Source of the DNA: Streptomyces sp. GESEQ-35
GTDB taxonomy: Bacteria; Actinomycetota; Actinomycetes; Streptomycetales; Streptomycetaceae
DNA: 64,000 nt
Direction: 5' to 3'
Assembly: GCF_017948485.1 (NCBI RefSeq)
Contig: NZ_JAFFSX010000034.1
Span: 62,001-126,000, forward strand
Shown piece by piece: positions 27,467-37,756 of this stretch. A program made the position numbers and the translations under genes. Positions within the stretch are counted from its first letter, which is position 1, and each line of letters opens with the position of its first letter. The notes beneath the pieces are model-generated. The model made no database searches. It was not told where the DNA came from and saw only the letters and a list, made by a program, of their open reading frames with translations.

Positions 27467-28006
27467 ATGTCAGTACAGCGCCCCGAAGTCGCCGCAAAAG
27501 CCATCATCGTCCGGCGGGCCCGCACCAGCGATGTCCCGGACGTGCGCCGTCTCCTCGACGCGTACGCCCGCGACCGGATCCTGCTCGACAAAGCCACGGT
27601 GACGCTTTACGAGGACATCCAGGAGTTCTGGGTCGCGGAACGGGGCGCCGGCTCAACTTCTGAGGTGGTCGGCTGCGGCGCTCTGCATGTGATGTGGGAA
27701 GACCTGGCCGAAGTGCGCACTCTCGCAGTGAAGCCCGGTCTGAAGGGTGCGGGTGTCGGGCATCAGTTGCTGGAGAAGTTGCTGCACACCGCGCGCTGGC
27801 TCGGTGTTCGACGCGTATTCTGCCTGACCTTCGAAGTGGACTTCTTCGTCAAGCACGGCTTCGTCGAGATCGGCGAGACACCTGTTGACACCGACGTCTA
27901 CGCGGAGCTGCTGCGTTCCTATGACGAGGGTGTGGCGGAGTTCCTCGGTCTCGAACGAGTGAAACCGAACACCTTGGGCAACAGCCGGATGCTTCTGCAT
28001 CTGTGA
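27467..28006 (+). CDS. GNAT amino-acid N-acetyltransferase (ArgA-like)
   Basis: 179 aa single GNAT domain. Signatures: RRARTSDVPDVRRLLDAYARDRILL, CGALHVMWEDLAEVRTLAV, the acetyl-CoA loop GLKGAGVGHQLLEKLL and FEVDFFVKHGFVEIGE. This matches the short bacterial N-acetylglutamate synthases typified by M. tuberculosis Rv2747, which start arginine synthesis; substrate by homology only. It begins 9 nt after the BlaI-type gene and is likely cotranscribed. Confidence 0.85.
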   Translation: MSVQRPEVAAKAIIVRRARTSDVPDVRRLLDAYARDRILLDKATVTLYEDIQEFWVAERGAGSTSEVVGCGALHVMWEDLAEVRTLAVKPGLKGAGVGHQLLEKLLHTARWLGVRRVFCLTFEVDFFVKHGFVEIGETPVDTDVYAELLRSYDEGVAEFLGLERVKPNTLGNSRMLLHL

Positions 28007-28143
28007 TCGCCGAGAAGTTTTCAAGCTGACAGCACTGCCCAGGTTCCCTATGTCCGAAACGCGCATGTTTCCGGACCGGGGGTGACCAGTGGGTCTCTCC
28101 CAGGGGTTTGTGTTTTTCCAGCAAAAGCGGTTTGCTTTCCGAC

Positions 28144-28155
28144 GTACTGCAGTAC
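28144..28155. promoter_or_regulatory. 12-bp perfect palindrome in the lsr2 promoter region
   Basis: GTACTGCAGTAC reads the same on both strands. It ends 4 nt before a -10-like TATAAC (28160-28165) in an AT-richer stretch upstream of lsr2. Its place in the -35/-10 spacer suits an operator. No factor is identified. Confidence 0.35.
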
Positions 28156-28230
28156 TGCATATAACAGGGGACGGCGAAACGGCGGACGCCGCAGACCCCA
28201 GCCCTCAAGTTATCGATGAAAGGAAATCCG

Positions 28231-28566
28231 GTGGCACAGAAGGTTCAGGTCCTTCTTGTCGACGACCTCGACGGCGGCGAGGCGGACGAGACCGTGACGT
28301 TCGCGCTGGACGGCAAGACATACGAGATCGATCTCACGACCGCCAATGCGGACAAGCTGCGCGGCCTTCTCGAGCCTTACGTGAAGGGTGGTCGTCGCAC
28401 CGGAGGCCGTGCTTCGGGTGGGCGCGGAAAGGCGCGTGCCGCTTCCGGTGGCAGCCAGGACACCGCGCAGATCCGCGCCTGGGCGAAGGAGAACGGTTAC
28501 GAGGTCAACGACCGCGGCCGTGTTCCCGCGACCATTCGCGAGGCGTACGAGAAGGCCAACGCCTGA
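28231..28566 (+). CDS. lsr2: nucleoid-associated protein Lsr2
   Basis: 111-aa xenogeneic silencer that binds AT-rich DNA in the minor groove and bridges it. N-terminal dimerisation domain (VAQKVQVLLVDDLDGGEADETV), basic Gly/Arg linker with GGRRTGGRASGGRG, and C-terminal DNA-binding domain with the RGR hook in VNDRGRVPATI. The GTG at 28231 gives the canonical length and has AAAGGAAA upstream; the ATG at 28216 overlaps that site. As in mycobacteria it lies close to clpC. Confidence 0.97.
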   Translation: MAQKVQVLLVDDLDGGEADETVTFALDGKTYEIDLTTANADKLRGLLEPYVKGGRRTGGRASGGRGKARAASGGSQDTAQIRAWAKENGYEVNDRGRVPATIREAYEKANA

Positions 28567-28571
28567 TCGCG

Positions 28572-28589
28572 AGGCCTTTGACAAGGCCT
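28572..28589. terminator. short bidirectional hairpin after lsr2
   Basis: AGGCCTT, a TGAC loop, then AAGGCCT: a 7-bp stem 5 nt after the lsr2 stop and touching the end of the convergent gene. Short, but rightly placed between two convergent genes. Confidence 0.45.
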
Positions 28590-29209
28590 TATGGCAGGGC
28601 CAATGGCTGAGCGCACGCGCGCCACAGCCGCAATCGGTGACAACGCGTTGCCACCGTGTCCAGAAGGCGCACCAGATCGGGGGCGTCTCCACTGCCCCCC
28701 AGGGCCGACAGCGTCGGCAGCGAGACCTCGACCTCGCATCCCGGCTCGGGGGGCCGCAGCCACACGGCGGCCCCCCGGAGAGCGTCGGAGCGGACCGAAG
28801 GCGGCCGGGCTCCCGTGGAGCCACTCCCCGGAGGCAGGGGCGCGTCCATGAGGCCGCCCTCGCCGGTCGCCCTCAGATCGAGCGCCAGGGTGCCCCACTC
28901 CAGCCAGTCCAGCAGCCCAGGCAGCTCCTCAGTGCTGCCCGCGGCCACCAGCAGCCGCATCCGGTCGCCCTGTACGGCCACCGGAGAGCCCGGCGCCAGG
29001 TGGCGCAGCGCGGACCGGCCCGCCTCGGCCGGCATGTCCAGGACGTCGAAGCGCAGGCCCAGGGGAAGTCGTACGGGATTCCCGGGCACCGTCGCCCACC
29101 CCAGTTCGTTCTCGTACCACCGGCGGACCTGATCGCTCGGGTCGAGTGACCGTCGGGGGGAGGGGACCATGGAGATTGCGGGCGAAGTCGAACAGCCGGT
29201 GGCAACCAT
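28589..29209 (-). CDS. SCO3374-family conserved protein
   Basis: About 206 aa, conserved between lsr2 and clpC in Streptomyces. Core from RRWYENELGWATVPGNPVRL through LRFDVLDMPAEAG to VRLLDTVATRCHRL. The opening resembles the N-terminal part of bifunctional primase-polymerase-like domains (WYENELGW..VPG..V), but no catalytic carboxylates are apparent, so I would not assign an enzyme. Starts at 29209 and 29170 are both without ribosome site; the first is reported. Confidence 0.7.
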   Translation of the reverse strand: MVATGCSTSPAISMVPSPRRSLDPSDQVRRWYENELGWATVPGNPVRLPLGLRFDVLDMPAEAGRSALRHLAPGSPVAVQGDRMRLLVAAGSTEELPGLLDWLEWGTLALDLRATGEGGLMDAPLPPGSGSTGARPPSVRSDALRGAAVWLRPPEPGCEVEVSLPTLSALGGSGDAPDLVRLLDTVATRCHRLRLWRACAQPLALP

Positions 29210-29639
29210 GCCAAGTGAAACTGCCGAAAAACCCTTCAAGTTACGCTGGGTGTTCTTGCGGACGCACAGAGTGCCGGAAAAGGGGGCGCGCGGGGGTGTG
29301 GTGTGGTGCAAGGTTGTTCGCCCGTAGCGGAGGGAACCGGTGCACGCGGCATGGACTGTCGGTCCGAGCGGGTAAGACATCCCTAGTGGGAGGGGGCGAC
29401 ACGCAGGACGGGCCGTCTCACGTTCGCCATCGGCGTACTGATGGTGAGGGTAACTGCCTGGCCTGCGGGAACATCATCTCGCACCATCGGGTTGGAGCAG
29501 ATGTCGGCGTTCGGGGTCAGGAGGCCATCGACGGTGTCGGCAGTTGGAATGAGCGGTCCCCGCTTGCGGGACTAAGCTGCGGAAGGACAGGGAGGGGAAG
29601 TTCCCCCCACTGCCTGACCGCTCTGAGGAGCGATTAACG
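29210..29639. other. long intergenic control region of clpC
   Basis: 430 nt without a convincing gene. It must hold the divergent promoters for the SCO3374-family gene and clpC. It contains the ClgR box at 29316-29329, a G-rich stretch (29281-29305), and the clpC ribosome site GAGGAG at 29621-29626. Open frames in it are short and lack family resemblance. Confidence 0.7.
29316..29329 (+). promoter_or_regulatory. ClgR operator (GTTCGC-N5-GCG)
   Basis: GTTCGCCCGTAGCG fits exactly the published operator form of ClgR, the Streptomyces activator of clp and lon genes. It is 311 nt upstream of the clpC ATG. Confidence 0.7.
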
Positions 29640-32165
<2,526 letters not shown>

Positions 32166-32185
32166 GCCTCTCAGCGCCTCGTACC

Positions 32186-32220
32186 GAAGGGGCCGGTGCC
32201 GTGCAGGCACCGGCCCCTTC
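32186..32220 (+). terminator. rho-independent terminator after clpC
   Basis: GAAGGGGCCGGTGCC (32186-32200), a 5-nt loop, and GGCACCGGCCCCTTC (32206-32220): a perfect 15-bp stem 20 nt after the clpC stop. It probably also stops the convergent NACHT-gene transcript. Confidence 0.92.
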
Positions 32221-32246
32221 GTGGTGCCCGGGCTCGTTCGCGGTGT

Positions 32247-35200
32247 TCAGGCCAGCGCCACCGTCACATGCGGCATGCTCGCCCGGAGCCGGGCAAGCCC
32301 CGGGTCGTCCGCGTTCAGCCGATGTCCCCGGGCACACACCAGGTTGAGCGTGCCGAGCGAGGGGAAGACGGCCGCCAGTACATCGACATCCCGAAGTTCC
32401 GTCAGCTGCCACAGATGCAGCGACCGTACCCGGGGCATGGCGCCGAACTGCCGGAGCTCCGCGAAGGACCGTACGGTCGTGTCGACCTCCCGGATCCGCC
32501 CGGAATCGCGGACGAACTCCCAGAACTCGGCGGGGTTCAGCGGCAGGGGCAGCACGACGGAGGTGAGCGCACCCCAAGCGTCGAGCCCCCGCGTGTCCAC
32601 CAGCCGCTGCGCGGTCAGCGCCAGCCGCTCGACACCCTGATGCACGGGCAGGGACGCCACCGAGGTGAGGTGGGGAGTGGACAGGGTCAGGGAGGTGAGC
32701 GCGGGAATCTCCGCCAGCTTTCCCAGGTCCTCGGGCTGTAGCGGCACGCGCAGGGACAGATGGGTGAGCGCGGGCAGCTCGGCGACGGCCGAGATGTCCC
32801 TCAGGGCCGAGGCGTGCTCGGTCGCGCTGAGCTGATGCAGGTGCCGGCCGTGCGGAGGCAGGAAGTCCAGGTCCGCCAGGGCGGGCAGCCGTTCCAGGCG
32901 CAGCTGGCGCAGGGGTGGCAGCCGGGCGGCGGCGAGTTCGGGGGAGGTGAAGGGGCCGCTCAGGGCGAGTCGCCCGCCCGTCGGCAGCCCGTGTACCAGG
33001 TCCAGCTGCTCCCGGGTGTTCACCGGTAGCGTGCGGCTGGCCGGTATCCGGCTGAGTACCGAGCGGGCGTACTCGGCGGCGGGGAAGTTGTTCCACGCCT
33101 GCATCAGCCGCATCTGCACGATGCTCGGCAGCCCCGGAGTGCTCACGAGCCGTCGTGCGTACGGGATGGCCTGCGCACCGCCGACTCTGCCGACCAGGTC
33201 GGCGACCGCCCGCCCGCGTGCCGGACCCAGCTCCTCGGGATCGGGCAGGAACTGAAGGACGTACGGCCCGAGCCGTGCGACCTGCGAGACGTCGTCCGGG
33301 GTGAGGGACCTCATGAGGTCGGCGATCCGTGCGCGTACCCGCTCCTGAAGGCCGGGGGCGAGCCATGCCGCGTGCTGGGCGCACAGGGCGGTCAGGATGG
33401 ACAGTTGCGTCCGCAGCGGCTTGCCGAGGCCGGGAGCGTCAGCGCGGGCGAGGAGTCCCGACAGCAGAGTGCCGATCGTCTCCCCTTGGCAGTGCCCGGC
33501 CGCGAGCAGGATCACGTCCTGCCACAGCCCGTCGTCGGCGTTGCGGACGAGTTCCCCCAGCGAGCTTCGCTCCACGAGATGCTTGGCGGCGAGGAAGTCC
33601 TGGAAGGTGCGGTGGATGAACTGGTAGGAGTCGTCCCCGCGTTCCTGGAGCAGGCCCGAGCGGTTGAGCAGGTGCGTGAGGATCGCCTCGGGGGTGCCCA
33701 GGCCGCGGGCCCGTTCCATGCCGGCCAGCGCCTCGGCCAGCTGCGGACGGGCCTCGTCGCGGCTGAACTCGGACTGGCCGCAGCGCACCAGCCAGACCGC
33801 GATGCGCTGAAGGATCTGGTTGTGCTCCTCGACGGTCATGGCGATGCCGTCCGGGGCGTCCAGCCGGCGCAGCCGGTCGCGGTGGCCGAGGAGCATCTCC
33901 AGGGCCGCCTGGTAGAGCCTGAACCGGGTCTCCGGCAGGAATCCCTGATGGCGGCGGTGCAGCGCGCAGATCACCGCGCACAGCAGCGGGGTGCGCGCCA
34001 GGTCGCTGAGCGCGGGGTTGTGCCGGAACTGCTGGGACAGGTCCTGTTCCAGTTCCGTGAGCAGTTCGTCGTCGTCCTCCAGCCGGGCCGCGCGATGCCA
34101 GGAGGAGATGAACGTCTGGATGTCCTCGTTCCGCATCGGCAGCAGGCGCAGCTCCTCGAAACGCTCCTCCTCCAGCCAGTCGGGCTCGACGGCCAGGGGG
34201 CGCACGGTCGCCACACATCGCGTGCGGGGATAGCGCGCGAGCAGCGCGCACAGCCAGCGGTGCGCCTCCTCCCGGTCGGTCTGCGGGACCTCGTCGAGGC
34301 CGTCCACCAGCAGCAGCGCGCGCCCCGCCTCCAGCACCCGGCCCGACCAGCCGTCGGGTGGCTGGTCGACCACCAGCCGCGCGGCGTGCGGAAGCCCGGC
34401 GGGCGAGGGGAAGGCGCCGTCCTGGGAGTGCAGGGTGCGCAGCGGGACGACGAACGGGACCAGGCCGTTGAGCCCGGCCAGGGTGGGGCCCAGGGTGCCG
34501 GCCGCGGTGTGCGCGGCCAGCCACCACACCAGGGTGGTCTTGCCGGCGCCCGCCTCGCCGCGCAGCAGCACGCGGGGACGGACGGACAGCAGGGTGTCGA
34601 TGCGCTGCGGGGTGCGCCCGGTCGTGGAGAAGGGCTGCCGCGTCGTCGCCGTGTCCAGGTTCCGCGCCGCGGTCTCGGAGACACGGGGTACCGCCTCAAG
34701 GCTCAGATAGGCGGTGTTCAGATCCCACTCGGTCTCGCGGCGCGTGAGGTCGTCCAGACCGAAGATCCGCATCCTGCGGAACGCGATCTGCACGGCACGC
34801 GCGTAGTCGCGCTCGTATGCGCTGTCCTGCGGATGGTGCCGGGTGATCGGCTCGGTGTCCGGGATGTCGTACGGCAATCCCCTCAGGGCGCCTATCGGGA
34901 CGCCCTCGGCGCGTAAGTGGCCCCGGCCGCGCGGGATCGAGGTCACGATGCCCAGGAGGACGTCGCCCGCGAAGACCGGCGCGCCGGAAAGCCCGGCCAG
35001 TGGGCTGGCCCGGTCCGTGAGTGACTCGGTCGCCGGGGCACGGTCGAACGAGAAGGTGAGCACGGAGCGCGGGTGGGCCGCGGCGGGCAGGACCTGGCCG
35101 GTGAACTGGTCCGTCGCGAGGAAGCGCCCGGCGTGCCGCTGGATGTCCGGGTAACCGATGATCTCGCAGTCCGGCAGCGCCTGTTCCGCGGCGAGATGGC

Positions 35201-35453
35201 CGACCCGGACGTGGGTGGAGCAGGGCAGTTCATCGGCGGTGTGCAGCAGGGCGGCGTCCTGCTCGGCGTCGGACCAGACGACCTGGGCGGCGGTGCGGCC
35301 GGTGCGCCGGGGCAGGGCGACCTCCGGCGTGGTGGTGTCGCCGAGGACGTGGGCGGAGGTCAGCACGAGCTGTCCGTTGAGCGCGACCCCGCTGCCCTGC
35401 CGGTCGCCGAGCACCACGACGGCGCGGCTCGCGGGGGAGTCTCCGGGGGTCAT
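32247..35453 (-). CDS. trypsin-like protease - NACHT - leucine-rich protein (NLR-like immunity effector)
   Basis: 1068 aa in three parts. Residues 1-195: trypsin-like serine protease with intact triad His35 (LTSAHVLGD), Asp66 (EQDAALL) and Ser156 (GLSGAPVF). Residues about 290-600: NACHT NTPase with Walker A GEAGAGKTT (299-307) and Walker B LLLVDGLDE (380-388), followed by its helical part with RTFQDFLAAKHL. Residues about 800-1068: leucine-rich repeat-like C-terminus (LPALTHLSLRVPL, IPALTSLTLSTPHL). No signal peptide, so cytoplasmic. Bacterial NACHT proteins are known antiphage sensors. The ATG overlaps the stop of the Trypco2 gene (ATGA). A TTA codon at 34914-34916 predicts bldA dependence. 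The target of the protease is unknown. Confidence 0.9.
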   Translation of the reverse strand: MTPGDSPASRAVVVLGDRQGSGVALNGQLVLTSAHVLGDTTTPEVALPRRTGRTAAQVVWSDAEQDAALLHTADELPCSTHVRVGHLAAEQALPDCEIIGYPDIQRHAGRFLATDQFTGQVLPAAAHPRSVLTFSFDRAPATESLTDRASPLAGLSGAPVFAGDVLLGIVTSIPRGRGHLRAEGVPIGALRGLPYDIPDTEPITRHHPQDSAYERDYARAVQIAFRRMRIFGLDDLTRRETEWDLNTAYLSLEAVPRVSETAARNLDTATTRQPFSTTGRTPQRIDTLLSVRPRVLLRGEAGAGKTTLVWWLAAHTAAGTLGPTLAGLNGLVPFVVPLRTLHSQDGAFPSPAGLPHAARLVVDQPPDGWSGRVLEAGRALLLVDGLDEVPQTDREEAHRWLCALLARYPRTRCVATVRPLAVEPDWLEEERFEELRLLPMRNEDIQTFISSWHRAARLEDDDELLTELEQDLSQQFRHNPALSDLARTPLLCAVICALHRRHQGFLPETRFRLYQAALEMLLGHRDRLRRLDAPDGIAMTVEEHNQILQRIAVWLVRCGQSEFSRDEARPQLAEALAGMERARGLGTPEAILTHLLNRSGLLQERGDDSYQFIHRTFQDFLAAKHLVERSSLGELVRNADDGLWQDVILLAAGHCQGETIGTLLSGLLARADAPGLGKPLRTQLSILTALCAQHAAWLAPGLQERVRARIADLMRSLTPDDVSQVARLGPYVLQFLPDPEELGPARGRAVADLVGRVGGAQAIPYARRLVSTPGLPSIVQMRLMQAWNNFPAAEYARSVLSRIPASRTLPVNTREQLDLVHGLPTGGRLALSGPFTSPELAAARLPPLRQLRLERLPALADLDFLPPHGRHLHQLSATEHASALRDISAVAELPALTHLSLRVPLQPEDLGKLAEIPALTSLTLSTPHLTSVASLPVHQGVERLALTAQRLVDTRGLDAWGALTSVVLPLPLNPAEFWEFVRDSGRIREVDTTVRSFAELRQFGAMPRVRSLHLWQLTELRDVDVLAAVFPSLGTLNLVCARGHRLNADDPGLARLRASMPHVTVALA

Positions 35454-35851
35454 CGGGCGGGCGGCGCGGGGACGGGGACCGGGGCGGTGTTGCCGAGGCC
35501 CGCGCTGCTTACCCGGTCGTCGTCGCCGAAGCCCGCCGTGCTGCCGCGGTCGTCGTTGCCGACCTGCCAAGGCGTGTCCGTCCGGGAGTCGCGTGGGGTG
35601 AGGGTGAAGGCGATGCGGTGCGTACGGCCCGTACTGCGGGCGGTGTCGGCGCCCGCCTCCGCCACCCAGGCCCGGACCTTGCCGCTTCCCTTGGTCTCCT
35701 TGCGCAGCTCCACGGTGAACTCCATGTCGATGGGGCCCACTTCGAAGGAGACCGGCTGGCCTGTGGCGCGGGTGGTTGCCTCGATGAGCTGGTCGCGAAC
35801 TGAGGCGATGGCGTCGGCGAGATCGATGCCGTCGATGGCGTGACCGTCCAT
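35450..35851 (-). CDS. Trypco2-domain protein (trypsin co-occurring)
   Basis: 133 aa. The first 95 residues match the Trypco2 pattern: IDLADAIASVRDQLIEA, a strand VSFEVGPIDMEFTVELRKE, then VRAWVAEAGAD and THRIAFTLTPR. This domain is defined by its company with trypsin-like proteases in predicted bacterial conflict systems. The rest (about 100-133) is low-complexity with a DDR[GV]S repeat. Start ATG at 35851 has GGGGGA upstream; the stop overlaps the protease-NACHT start, so the pair is coupled. It could be a sensor, inhibitor or substrate of the protease; no choice can be made from sequence. Confidence 0.85.
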   Translation of the reverse strand: MDGHAIDGIDLADAIASVRDQLIEATTRATGQPVSFEVGPIDMEFTVELRKETKGSGKVRAWVAEAGADTARSTGRTHRIAFTLTPRDSRTDTPWQVGNDDRGSTAGFGDDDRVSSAGLGNTAPVPVPAPPAR

Positions 35852-35965
35852 GTGTCCCCCGTGGAGTGCGCGTCTGTGCACCTGGCAGTCTTTGTAACTA
35901 CCATGATTTTACTGTGCTTTGGCGCGTCACACGGTGCTTCGTCACCAACTGGGTCACCTGACGAA
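35852..35965 (-). promoter_or_regulatory. probable promoter region of the Trypco2-NACHT operon
   Basis: An AT-rich island in an otherwise GC-rich stretch, containing on the minus strand GTAAAATCATGG with a -10-like TAAAAT at 35911-35906. A matching -35 at normal spacing is not clear. AT-rich promoters of this kind are typical Lsr2 targets. Confidence 0.3.
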
Positions 35966-35995
35966 GGGGCCGGCGCGCACAAAGGCGCCGGCCCC
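35966..35995 (-). terminator. terminator after the HAD phosphatase gene
   Basis: GGGGCCGGCGC and GCGCCGGCCCC form a perfect 11-bp stem around an 8-nt loop, 13 nt beyond the stop of the phosphatase gene. It insulates the Trypco2-NACHT operon downstream in the same direction. Confidence 0.85.
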
Positions 35996-36008
35996 TGAAA
36001 CGGCGGTC

Positions 36009-36644
36009 CTACGACAGCTGGCCGTCGTAGTCCGGCAGCTTGTACGTCTTCTCGGCGTGGCCGCCGGAGAGGTCGGTGGCGCTGTTGCCGATGTTGGCGA
36101 TGATCGTGTAGCCCTTGGACTCGATGTCGACGCGCTGGGCGGTCTTGTAGGCGGCGACGTCCTTGAAGAGGTCGATGAAGCTGCGGACGTAGAGACCGGA
36201 GACGTCGTAGCCCTCGTGCTTGAGGTTGTACTCGGTGGGGGCGTAGATGATGCCCGGCCGGGCGGTCACGAAGAAGAGGTCGACGCCGTGCTCCTGGGCG
36301 TACTCGGCGACCTCGAGGACCGGCTGGTTGGCCGGCTGCGGGTAGCTGAAGCCGAAGTCCGTCTCCAGGGTGGTGTTGTCGATGTCGAAGACGATCGCCT
36401 GCTTCTCGCCCGGCTTGGTGTTGGCGATGCGCTGCTGCACGTACGGCATTGCCTGGTCCATCACCGCCTGGCAGTCGTTCTGCCAGGTGTCGTAGTCGAC
36501 GTCCTCGGCGGCTGCGGCGGTGGCGGCCGTGGAGGTGCTCGTGGTGGTCGCGGCCTGGGCGCCGGCGGGGACGGCCATCGCGGTGACGGCGATGGTGGTG
36601 ACGGCGGTCATGCCTATGCGGCGCGTCCAGGTGCCTCTGGTCAT
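36009..36644 (-). CDS. secreted HAD-family acid phosphatase
   Basis: 211 aa. Signal peptide: basic start (TRGTWTRRIG), hydrophobic core to about residue 30 with AGAQA cleavage region. The mature protein has the HAD motif I VFDIDNTTLE (nucleophile and acid-base aspartates), motif II FFVTARPG and a GNSATDLSGG motif near the end, as in class B-like and plant vegetative-storage-type acid phosphatases. It likely releases phosphate from organic esters outside the cell. No PHO-box repeat was evident upstream. Confidence 0.9.
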   Translation of the reverse strand: MTRGTWTRRIGMTAVTTIAVTAMAVPAGAQAATTTSTSTAATAAAAEDVDYDTWQNDCQAVMDQAMPYVQQRIANTKPGEKQAIVFDIDNTTLETDFGFSYPQPANQPVLEVAEYAQEHGVDLFFVTARPGIIYAPTEYNLKHEGYDVSGLYVRSFIDLFKDVAAYKTAQRVDIESKGYTIIANIGNSATDLSGGHAEKTYKLPDYDGQLS

Positions 36645-37155
36645 GGGGGTGGGGGTCCTCTCACGTCACACGTGCGCTGCCGGTTGTCGGAGGCATGCTC
36701 GTGGGTGGCAGTGGCCTGGGGGGAACCGGAAGGTTACTGGACGGTAGCTCTCGTCGAGAGGCGCGTCACACCGCAGGGTGCGCACTCGCGACGACAGCCG
36801 CGGGGTGCGTCCTTCTGCGGCGTAGCCCCGGTCACATTTCGAGGGCTCCTGAGCCTGTCGCCCGGTGACAAGCCGCACAGGCGATTTGTCCGTTACTAGG
36901 GCGGATAGTGGCAAGTCATGATCGGGCAAAACGGATGTTTAGTGCCGAACCGGCCTGCGAGTTTTGCCCTCTTGGGTGGATTTATTCCTGATGGGGGCTC
37001 TGTCAAGAACCGGGAAGTTTTGTACTGAAGTACTAGATTCCGTCGTAGATCAGGGGTTTGGGGGTCTCTGGGCGATGGGGGTACCAAGGGGTGGTCCATC
37101 CGGCGGCTGCCTGTGCGCCGGGTGGTTTTCTGTCCCCGTCCCCCGTGAGGTTCTG
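36645..37155. other. 511-nt divergent intergenic region, phosphatase / M23 peptidase
   Basis: No convincing gene; an 87-codon minus frame at 36666-36929 lacks a ribosome site and homology. The right half is AT-richer and holds a GTACT-GA-AGTAC dyad (37022-37033) followed by a -10-like TAGATT (37035-37040), which would start transcription near 37047. Immediately after it are five G-runs (37053-37091). I see none of the conserved blocks of the ydaO c-di-AMP riboswitch that precedes some other Streptomyces wall hydrolases. Confidence 0.6.
37053..37091 (+). other. G-rich tract with quadruplex potential in the M23 leader
   Basis: Five G-runs of 3-5 (37053-56, 37060-64, 37070-72, 37077-81, 37088-91) with loops of 3-6 nt, on the coding strand and within the predicted 5' leader of the M23 peptidase mRNA. 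Confidence 0.45.
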
Positions 37156-37749
37156 ATGTTCAAGCGCGTCTCCGCTCGCTCTTCCCGTACGTCCCTGCTC
37201 CGCACCCGTGGGGCCGTCATGGCTGCCGCCGTGGGTGCCTCGGTCGTGCTGGGGGCAGGAGTCGCGACCGCCGCGCAGGGCACTGTCGCTGCCAAGTCGG
37301 CCGCGCCCACCGTCGCCGCGAAGAAGGCCGCTTCCTGGGTCGACCCGGTGAAGAAGTACACGCTCTCCGCGAGCTTCGCCCAGGCCGGCGGCATGTGGCA
37401 GTCCACGCACTCCGGGCAGGACTTCGCCGTGCCGAGCGGCACCAAGGTCCTGGCCGCGCACGGCGGCACCGTCGTCAAGGCCGGCTCCAACGGCGCCGGT
37501 GACGGCCCCGCGTACGGCAACGCCATCGTCATCAAGCACGGCAACGGCAGCTACTCCCAGTACGCCCACCTGTCGAAGATCAACGTGAAGGTCGGCCAGG
37601 TCGTCAAGACCGGCCAGCGGATAGCCCTGTCCGGCAACACCGGTAACTCCAGCGGCCCGCACCTGCACTTCGAGATCCGTACGACCGCGAACTACGGCTC
37701 CGCCATCGACCCGGTCGCCTTCCTGCGCACCAAGGGCGTGACCGTCTGA
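37156..37749 (+). CDS. secreted M23-family zinc peptidase
   Basis: 197 aa. Signal peptide with an AVMAAAVGASVVLGAGVATA core ending near residue 40, then an Ala/Lys linker. The LytM-type catalytic domain has HSGQDF (first zinc His and Asp), YAHLS and HLHFE (second and third site residues). Such enzymes cut peptide cross-links in peptidoglycan. No LysM or other wall-binding domain is present, so it is a minimal form. ATG at 37156 has GAGG upstream. Confidence 0.94.
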   Translation: MFKRVSARSSRTSLLRTRGAVMAAAVGASVVLGAGVATAAQGTVAAKSAAPTVAAKKAASWVDPVKKYTLSASFAQAGGMWQSTHSGQDFAVPSGTKVLAAHGGTVVKAGSNGAGDGPAYGNAIVIKHGNGSYSQYAHLSKINVKVGQVVKTGQRIALSGNTGNSSGPHLHFEIRTTANYGSAIDPVAFLRTKGVTV

Positions 37750-37756
37750 GACGGAG

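Noticed and set aside
36700..36780. PHO box upstream of the acid phosphatase
   Set aside because: Looked for GTTCACC-like 11-nt direct repeats and found only a single loose match.
36666..36929. 87-codon minus frame in the phosphatase/M23 gap
   Set aside because: No ribosome site, no hydrophobic or domain pattern, and it overlaps the likely promoter area.
36950..37050. SigE-dependent promoter (AAC...TC type) for the M23 gene
   Set aside because: GAACC words occur, but I could not find a -10 partner at a spacing I trust.
36900..37155. ydaO-type (c-di-AMP) riboswitch before the M23 peptidase
   Set aside because: Such riboswitches precede other Streptomyces wall hydrolases, and disA is in this window, but the conserved GGGGGACC- and GGGUGAAUC-like blocks are not present.
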